Positions 1-8,995 of a DNA stretch of 10,017 nucleotides are shown here, one piece after another. Each line of letters starts with the position of its first letter. Position 1 is the stretch's first letter. Source of the DNA: Ichthyophonus hoferi (Eukaryota; Opisthokonta; Ichthyosporea; Ichthyophonida; Ichthyophonidae). Below the pieces are notes generated by a model, which searched no databases, was not told the origin of the DNA, and worked only from the letters and a program-made list of their open reading frames with translations. The translations under genes and the position numbers were made by a program. The DNA lies in assembly GCA_002751075.1 (NCBI GenBank), contig NAOQ01000842.1, positions 10,921-20,937 on the forward strand, in the 5' to 3' direction.

Positions 1-193
1 ATAGACTAAAAATATAGATTAAGAATATAGACTAAAAATATAGATTAAGAATATAGACTAAAATATAGACTAAAAATATAGATTAAGAATATAGACTAAA
101 AATATAGATTAAGAATATAGACTAAAAATATAGATTAAGAATATAGACTAAAATATAGACTAAGAATATAGATTAAGAATATAGATGAAGTAT
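1..193. repeat. 13-bp tandem array with 26-bp dimer order
   Basis: Fifteen head-to-tail units of the form ATAGAYTAARAAT, alternating between a 'GACTAAAAAT' and a 'GATTAAGAAT' version, so the higher-order period is 26. Units 5 (53-64) and 12 (143-154) are one base short, and both are of the ACTAAA type. The last unit (181-193) is degenerate. The array begins at the window edge and probably continues to the left. The flank to 274 is A-rich, with no coding sign. Confidence 0.95.
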
Positions 194-274
194 ATAAATT
201 ATTAATATAGATTAATTAATGTGAAAAAAAAGAAAAGAATAGAAAATTAGTTGAGACAGTAAACCAACAAAAAG

Positions 275-329
275 CTAGATAGGCAGTGAAGATCGTACCG
301 ATTTGAAAGAAGTTATTGATCTAAGTCTG
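275..329 (-). CDS. Exon 18 (tentative): possible terminal exon with stop
   Basis: The acceptor is AGGCTCTTAG, with a TCTAAC-like branch-point match upstream. The single leading base completes a Ser codon with exon 17. The frame then gives 'RLRSITSFKSVRSSLPI' and a TAG stop at 275-277. The basic, Ser-rich tail is a believable C-terminus. No canonical AATAAA follows on the minus strand before the tandem array at 1-193. A GTACGA donor inside the exon, or another acceptor near 455, could instead lead to exons beyond the left edge. Confidence 0.4.
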
Positions 330-3300
330 CTAAGAGCCTTACTATTGGTGGAAATAGAGATTACAGTTAGATTAGTGAGACCAATCATAATATAATATAT
401 GTATAGAAAATACTATATTAACATTGTCCTTTGACAACATAAGTATATTCCATTCCTGGTTCTATAATAGCATGTCATATCCATAGCATGTATAGTCCCA
501 CACCTAGCAATCTATACACATATCTCTCTATCTCTGTTCTCCACATAGAGTTCTATTTCCTACCCAAATCATACATATATTATCAACTACATTCAACATA
601 CCTATAGCAAGAGAACCGAATGCCACCAATCAATTCGCGACATTCCCCAGTTACCATGACATCGTCCTGCACATTTGGTTGCAGGCATACATACACAGTA
701 ATACGTTCACCTGGTGTAAGGTGAATAGACTCTGCTGGTTTCGTCAAGTCTTTATCACCAAAGATAAATACCTAGAGGCAGAAAGAAGGCCAGCAATATA
801 GTAGGGTATAGTAAGGTGTAGATAGAAAGTGAAATAGGGAAATATAAGTATATGTGATTTTAATCTAAGTTTACTCGTGGCGGTGATAAGAAAATACATA
901 CACACACATACATATATACATACATACATACACTGTATACTCACTTGTTTAGAGAGATTAGAGGTGCAAGCCAAAAATATACCCTCATGCCATATACTCT
1001 CCACCACTAAGGGGTGAATATGGCAATAGGGTTGAGATGGTCTCAAATAGCATTGGTTAAATTCTAAGGCCTGTGATTCGCTAGATATTATGCTTGTAAC
1101 TCCGTCGTTAAGGTCATTGGTCGAGGCTAATTAGTGGAGAGAAATTGAGTAAGTTCATGATATTGTATTTATAGATCTATATGCACCGATAATATTAAAT
1201 ACTAACAGGGATGATCAGTATTATACTATTCCCAAATCATTTGCACAAGTTAAAATTAATGACTTCTGTGCAAGCTGGAATAAATTGAGTGATAACAATG
1301 ACCGTAACCACATTAGAAGTAAATTAAATATTAATAGTCCAATCATTGTTTCACATTTAAATAATAGATAAATAAATAAATAAATAGGTACCTAGATAGC
1401 TACAAGCATATATATATATATAAGCACATTCATGATTGCACAAGTATATACCTATAATCTATGGCCATTAAACGCATTAAAACCACCTGGCCCAACCCTA
1501 ACCTTTAACAAGCACACCCACCCATAGCGGACTGGATAGTATCCTGATCAGGGAACCTAATGCACTGGGGGCACCTGGTCCACAGGGAGATTACATAGGG
1601 CGACAGAGCTCCTGTCTCGCTATCCACCACCGTCACCGAGATCTGCTGCTTGCCCTGGGCCGTACATACTAACTTGTAATGTACCGTGGTGCTACCCAGG
1701 CCCTCTATCCGCCCTTGGCTCTGGTCTAATGTCACACGTACCCCACTGGCTGTAGAGGTAGATTTGCTAGGTGTGGCCTGAGGGGCAGGGTGGGCTTATA
1801 GTTAGATGTATATATGGCTATCGTTATGGTTAGAAACATGAGTCTAAAGGATTAATATATCTTACTAAGTTATATATGTATACAGATATAGTATTGTACA
1901 TACACACCCACACACTATTGTGATATTATATATATATATATATATACGATCATGCCAGCATGAATGTATGCTATCCCACCATCATAAACACTATAAAACA
2001 TAGTGCCATATAGAGTAGCACATATAATATCATACATACTATCATACATACACCATTTAACTATATTCCATAATATTTAAACATGTTTCTTGCAATGGTT
2101 CTTTACCCGTCTCTCTCCCCCTACCCCCGCCTCTCTCTCCCTTTCCACACTTTGCCCATACTCTCCTATCTAACGAACCTTAGACCCCTCGGCCTCATCG
2201 GGCCCAGAGGTAGGAGTAGGGGGGAAGAAGAAGGTGGCAGGCGTAGGAACAGCCCCTTTACCGGCCGTAGGTGTACAATGGAGGTCCAGCTTAGCCATTA
2301 CCTGGCGTAGTTGCTGGACAGGTCTGAGTTCACCCAGTAAACACCCCAGAGAGGCCTGGCTACTAGGCTGTTCCTTGGGGGAGACAGTGGGTAGAGCGGT
2401 GGAAAGTGGTCCTACTAGACTATCATAGATAAGGAAACTGAGGCTATGGGTAGTACGGTTATGGATGGTGAAGCTACCTTCCAGCTGCATGCCAAAGTTT
2501 ACTATACCAAAGTCTTTGGTTAAAGGCTCAATGGAAAGAGTCTCTTTCTCTCTCTCTTTTTCTTTCTCTTTCTCTTTCTCTTTCTCTTTTTCTTTTTCTT
2601 TCTCTTTCTCGTTCACTCTCTCTTTTTCTTTTGCTTTCGCTTTCTCTTTCTCTTTCTCCTTTGTTTTCTCTCTCTCTTTCTCTTTCTCTTTTGCTTTCTC
2701 CCTTTTTCTTTCCTTCTCTCTCTCTCTCTCTTTCTCTTTGACCTTTTTCTTTCCCATCTCTGGTATGCGCTCTTGTTGTTGCTGAGGTTCTGGTTGGCCA
2801 ACGTCGTCTTCTTCTATTAGCTATTAATAGCCACCAGTTAGAACTAGGACATCAACCACCAACCCATAGTGTACATTATACCTTAAACCAAGCATCATAT
2901 TGGATCTGTGTAATTAATAACTATGTATATAGTAAGGCAGATAGGTCTGACCAATACCAGCTCATTGTTAAGTTATACATCATTAAATTAAAGATATTGC
3001 TTGAGGAAATAACTGTGGTAGGAAGGCATAAACGTAGGTGGACGCAAGTAAACACAGGGGGGTACATAGGGTACTGTATATATCTATGTGTGTACATATA
3101 TATGTCTGTGCGTGTATATGTCTATATATATATATATGCAGTTCAATCTATTACTATATTAATAGTACATAGGTAGTATAGTACGTGTCTTCATAGCTTG
3201 GTTGGTATCTCCCAATTAACTATCTTTTCTAAACATACCAACCAATAGCATTACATAACAACATGGCATTGTAAGGGCAACCGTGTCTAGATAGCCAATA

Positions 3301-6300
3301 AATATCAGAATGTATCCAAGTGACTATGAGCCAATGCCATGCAATTATATGTACCTCTGGCTCTGTGATTGGTTCTGATAGGTCGAAGGCACTAAGGGAC
3401 ATCAATTCACGAGGAGACGACGCAAACTCACGAGGAGAAGAGGGTTGTGATAGGGCCTAGGAAAGAGCAAGAATGAGAACTATTGGATATGAGATACAAC
3501 AACCTTATCACTCCAATCATAAGGCTTGGAGTAGCCGGCCCACCAATGGCTAGGGTTAGATTTACTAACCAATTATCCACAAGTATGTGCGTCATATATG
3601 TGAAGATTGGGGCTTGAAGCCTTGCTATTGGTGGGTAAAATTAGTGTGTAATTGGATCATCCTGGGTAGCGATACTAAGAAAGTTTAAGATGGCGTCATT
3701 ATAAAGAGAGAGAGGGAAGGGGAGGGAGAAAGGTAGAACAAACGAGATTGAATGACAACCACTAAAAACACATACATAATTATCTGTAGATATAAATGTA
3801 GAGAAAAAAGGGAATATGATTAGTCTAGAGGAGGTCAAACCTGTCTACTGGCAAGGGACCAGGAGGATGTCGCTGATAGGCTAGTATTCAATTCAGGGTT
3901 ACGGTGTTTACACGTGCTTGGTTTCTTGCTCGTAGATCTGATCAGGTGCAATGAAAGGTGCATGTAAGGGTTTATCTATCTATCTACCTATTGGTCTGTA
4001 TATAGATTAATAAATAGTTATATTAATTGGTGTAAGCAGAATTAGATTTGTGTTGTATATGCCTATTATAACTAGTTAATAATATAACATATATATATGG
4101 GTGAATTGTGTACATACATAATGATAGGTCAATGTATGTATAGGTGTTTTTTCTTATATGTCCATGCAAGACTATATACATATAGATAGATAGATAGATA
4201 CGTATATATATGTCTAATAATCGGTACAGATAGTGTGATATGACGTACGCATCCCCAGGTACAGCAATATTCTCGCGTGATAGTCGGTTAAGGTATAGGG
4301 AGAAGTCAGGGGGGACTGCGTGTTTATTACTACTATCAATGGAGTGGGCGGATAGGATAACCTGCCAATAGAACGGTGTTGTTATTATTATTACATTTTA
4401 TAATAAAAGACAGATCTCCCACCTAAGCATATGCATGTACTTTGTGACCAACGAAAACACCGATATATGTGTACGTATATAATAACACCTTATAGCCAAT
4501 AATAGTAACATATTAAATATATATAATTATAACCCACCCACCTTATAGGCTATAACTTTAACTGCATCTACATTCCTTTCCTCTGCCACGGTAATACCCC
4601 CTACAGCTATCTTATAAGGTGTGCCTTTCCATAAATCATTAGGCTTGACATGGGACTCGCTAGGGGATCTATATCTCCCTCTTCTCTTAGTAAACAGAGC
4701 GCGGCCATTCTTATAACGGTGGAGCGTCTGCATAACAAAGCCAGGTGAACCTGCAACGGGAGGTAGCAACGGAGTGCTACGGAGGGGTTGTGACCTTTCT
4801 TGCGAATCTAATGACGCGCGCCCATGCGTCATTCCCTGCAGGCTATGGGTACTAACAGTACTCTCGAATTGATTCCTATTTACATCCTCATTAGCTATTG
4901 GTGGTAGTTTCTGGGTGTATAGCTCGTGTATGATTCGCCGCCATGCCCAGGCATCATTGGTCTGTATGCGATGGCGCCGTTCATTAGCTGGATTAGGATG
5001 GTCCAATGGCAGGGGGGCTATTTTTAGCTTGATAGTAACTGTGGTTGTTGTAGGTGCAGGTAGGGTTATTATTGTTATTATATGTAGTTGTTATCTTACT
5101 GTGTTGTAGTTATTATCTCACCCAATATTGGATGGCAGTCTTGACTGCAAGCAGAGAATTAAATAAAAGCAAAACAACTTTATTTAAAAATAAAGAAAAA
5201 GAAAAGACAGAAAGAAAGGGAGGAAGGGAAATATATAGGGAAAGAGGTAGAGAGAGAGGGAGAGAATGAGGAAGAAATAAATACAGCCCCACTCTATCCT
5301 ATATCCCCTCCGTCCCACTAGCACAGTACCCTAGCCAAGTTATAATACTTACTGCGTTGTGTCTTGTTTCCCTCTACGATTAGCTCCACTCCATTCTCAA
5401 TCGGTTTAAAGATTAGTTGCGGGGGTTCCTTGTTATCGTCATCATCTCCTCCTCTGCATTATTATTGGTCAATAAATCCTTCTCCTTTGAGCTGTATTTA
5501 TACATATGCACTCTATCATTGGTCCAGGAAGCATCAAGCTAATTCAATTGCTGTGTTTACTTTAAGTCGTTCATTCAGTTACGCATGTGCCTACACAAAT
5601 GCATACATATAGAATTAAAAAAACAAATAAATATGTAGATGAATAAAAAATAAAACAAAAAAATAAGCTAATAAATCTAGTAGCATAGACCCAATAATAA
5701 TTAATCAATGGAATAAACCAGCTCATCCAATTATGGCATGGCACTCACTGTACTGATTGGTCAGTGTCGGGGGGTTTAATATTCTTTAGCAGTTCCAATG
5801 TCTTCTCTATCTTCACAACCTTCTCCACATGGCCTATAACACCCCAAGGGTAGAATAGCATAGGGCGAGCCGAGAAAGAAAGGGTGGGTGTAGGACGGGT
5901 ATGTAGATAAGGTTACTAGCGCTATAGACTCGGTTGGGTAGAGGGTTTTATGTGTTGATGTAGATGAGTGTATAGTAATATGTAATAGTATATAGTAATA
6001 TGTAGTAGTGTATAGTGTATAGTAATATGTAGTAGTATATAGTGTATAGTAATATGTAGTATGTAGTAGTGTATAGTGTATAGTAATAGGTAGTATATAC
6101 TAATATGTCATAGAGTATAGTAGCAGTTATTACTGTGTAGCAATACATACCTTTTCTCTTGGCTATTTTTAATTTCTGCTCCAATATTTCTATCCTCTCT
6201 AAATTCTCCACCGGGATTGTTCCACTTTCTTCTACAGCCTGCAGAGCCAATGACAATTAAGTGTTAAAATAAAGTATGCTGCTTTATTAGCGTAGTAAAT

Positions 6301-8944
6301 TGTTCCTTATTTGTAATAAATGATTGGCATCAATCACATACTAATGATAATATTAATTATATTAGTTTACATAACCAATTATGTTGGATATGACCAAACA
6401 AGGTCATTCATGTATATTCATAGGAAACAGAAACTATTAATTTTGTGATTGGTGTTATAATCTATAAATAGCAATCATGACAATGGACCAATAGCCTTTG
6501 TAAATATAGGTTTTGGTGTACACGACTATTATTATAATAATCATTATTATTAGTACTATTGTTATCATTGTTGTTAATATTATTATTAGTAGTATGATTA
6601 ATATGATTATGATGATGACTATTATTATAATTAGTATTATTAGTATTATAATTGTTATGATAGTTACCATGATTATTAGTATTATTCTTATTATTATTAC
6701 TGTTGTAGCTATTACTAATACTATCACTATTATTACCACACCACTACTAGATCACTAAGTAAAATCCCCATACACCCCTCCCCAAACATCAGATCAGCAT
6801 CCTCCATACCGGTACTATATCGAAGCTTGGTAACACATCAAACAGGGTTGACAAAGCCGGGTCGGCCTTAATTAGGAAGGTTCGCGGGCTAGATGTAGTA
6901 TTTGCTATACTAATAATCTGATCAGCTGATTCTTCACCAATGACAACTGTGCCAAAATCTATAAATAGCGATTGGATAAAGAAGTTAGAGGGCTGCTTGA
7001 CTGTGGCTTTGACATGGACCTCTTGATTGTTGCCTTCATCCTGTAGGGGGGTGGGGTCAGTATATGTGTATGTGTATGTGCAGCTGTGTAAGCATATGTA
7101 TACACACCTATCCTACCTGGACCCTCCATTCTCCTATCTCTATCCTACCTAAGGACATACGTAATATAGAAGGCAAGAGGTCATAACCAGACTAGGTTCA
7201 TTAACACCATATATAAAACAGAAAGAAGTTGGAAGTAAAAAAGGAGAAGTGTAGTAGAGTAGGTACGTAAAAGTCACCCACCAAGATATTCTCAATGGTT
7301 AGAGTCTCTTTAAACTGCCCAGGGAAGGTAGGGCGGAACACAAAGTTTACCTTGCGCTTATCTATAATATGACTAAGGGTGAGTATATAAATATAGCAGG
7401 AGAGGGGGGAGGATGTTATAGTATGGTATGGTGTAGTGTAGTAGGGGATAGTATGGTATAGTAGAGTATAGCATAGCATAGTACAGTATGGTATAGTAGA
7501 GCATGGTGTGGTATAGTATAGTATAGTGAAGTATAGTATAGTACAGTACAGTATCGTGTAATATAGTATAGCATAGTATAGTACAGTATAGTATCGTGTA
7601 ATATAGTATAGCATAATATAGTACAGTATAGTATCGTGTAATATAGTGTCATAAATATAACCTACCATAACATAATAACAGCTTAGAATCAAATATTCAA
7701 TGCAACAACATACCTTGTTGCAAACCTATCATGTAACTAGCAATTATAAAAAATATTTTACTAAAGTAAGATAGGATTGATGTTTGGACAAATTGACCAA
7801 AAGGAAAGAGAACATACCATACGGACGGATCAATCCCATACGACCTTCTTGGATATGTAGATCACCCGAAGCGATTAACCTGATTAGACAGATAATTGGT
7901 TTAACAGGCATCACTAATCAGTAATGATGCAATAATTTTAAATACCCCATTACTATGATGTGAAAATTATACCAATTGTATTATACTTCATTCTATCCAA
8001 TCTTGTTACAGAGCATTATATTATATTATATTATATTATATTATATTATATTATATTAGGTAGACAACTTGAAAATACATATAGTTTGTAATCGGAAACA
8101 TGGTAGTGGGGTAGGGCCGGGAAAGGTCAAAGGATTCTAAAAGGAAATGGTGTTGGGAGAGAGGAAGAGAGCTGGTATAGGTATAGGTATATTATAAATA
8201 TTAAGTAGTACGCATATATATATATATTACACACAATATACTATATATACTATATATAATATATATTTATATAGTATAAGCATTACCATTGAAACAAGAT
8301 CATGCAAACCTCCATCCTCCCACCTACCCTGATTTGACTATCTTATAAAGTAAGGGAACTTCTGATTCGTTACTTATAATTAATGACTTGGTCTTGTTGC
8401 TATGGTCCTTCTTAGAGCGCTCACCAAAATTAATATTACGTTGACCCACCTGATAAAGGACCAGTGGTGAGTGATAGTATGTATGTATATATGTATATGT
8501 GTATGTATGTATATATGTATATGTATAGGAATATATACATAAAGTAATAAAACATTTAAAGCAATCAGTATAAATCCAACAACCAATCCTCTATAATAGA
8601 ACATAGCCTTATATGAGTATAGTACATACCCCCATGATTGTGCGGCTGATCTTAGCCACTATCATCACCTCACGTACAGGGATGGCTGGATAGGGCAGTT
8701 AGTTATTGAATAGATAGAGATAGATAGAGATAGAGAGAGATAGATAGAGATAGAGAGAGATAGAGAGAGATAGATAGAGATAGAGAGAGATAGATAGAGA
8801 GAGATAGATAGAGATAGATAGAGATAGATAGAGATAGAGAGAGATAGAGAGAGATATCATGTGTATGGAGGCTGTGTAGTTGTACTGATAATGTGTGCTC
8901 TATAGGTCTGTAGGACACTAGTAATAATAATCATCATAATAATC

Positions 8945-8995
<51 letters not shown>

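Noticed and set aside
2465-2785. Plus-strand open frame of Phe-Ser repeats
   Set aside because: It is the antisense of the KE repeat in exon 14; outside the repeat it has no protein-like features.
335-3632. Shared 'CCTTxCTATTGGTGG' at about 337 and 3619 as a dispersed repeat
   Set aside because: The match is about 15 bases and the flanks are unrelated, so it falls within the general ATTGG excess.
3641-3838. 65-codon minus-strand frame
   Set aside because: Pyrimidine-rich low-complexity reading; its possible splice sites do not fit the phase of the neighbouring exons.
3860-3872. 13-base micro-exon 'DILL' in intron 12
   Set aside because: It would restore phase after the stronger exon 12 donor, but it needs a poor GTCCCT donor and is too short to support by eye.
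3915-3938. 24-base phase-0 candidate exon 'IYEQETKH'
   Set aside because: Acceptor fair, donor GTGTAA weak, no domain continuity gained; not needed for phase.
5364-5612. Plus-strand 82-codon frame
   Set aside because: It crosses exon 10 antisense and an intron; no start context, domain or splice partner.
5834-5930. Upstream extension of exon 9 ('SARPMLFYPWGVIG')
   Set aside because: The frame is open and looks protein-like, but there is no AG acceptor between the in-frame stop and the TATAG at the exon 9 start; the stretch is its pyrimidine tract.
6455-6758. Open frames on both strands of Ile/Val/Thr
   Set aside because: Both come from a degenerate trinucleotide repeat with period 3, which removes stops on either strand.
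7201-7692. 163-codon minus-strand frame
   Set aside because: Only the 7282-7361 part is coding. The Tyr/Leu/Ile part is the TAGTA array and the end lies past the exon 6 donor.
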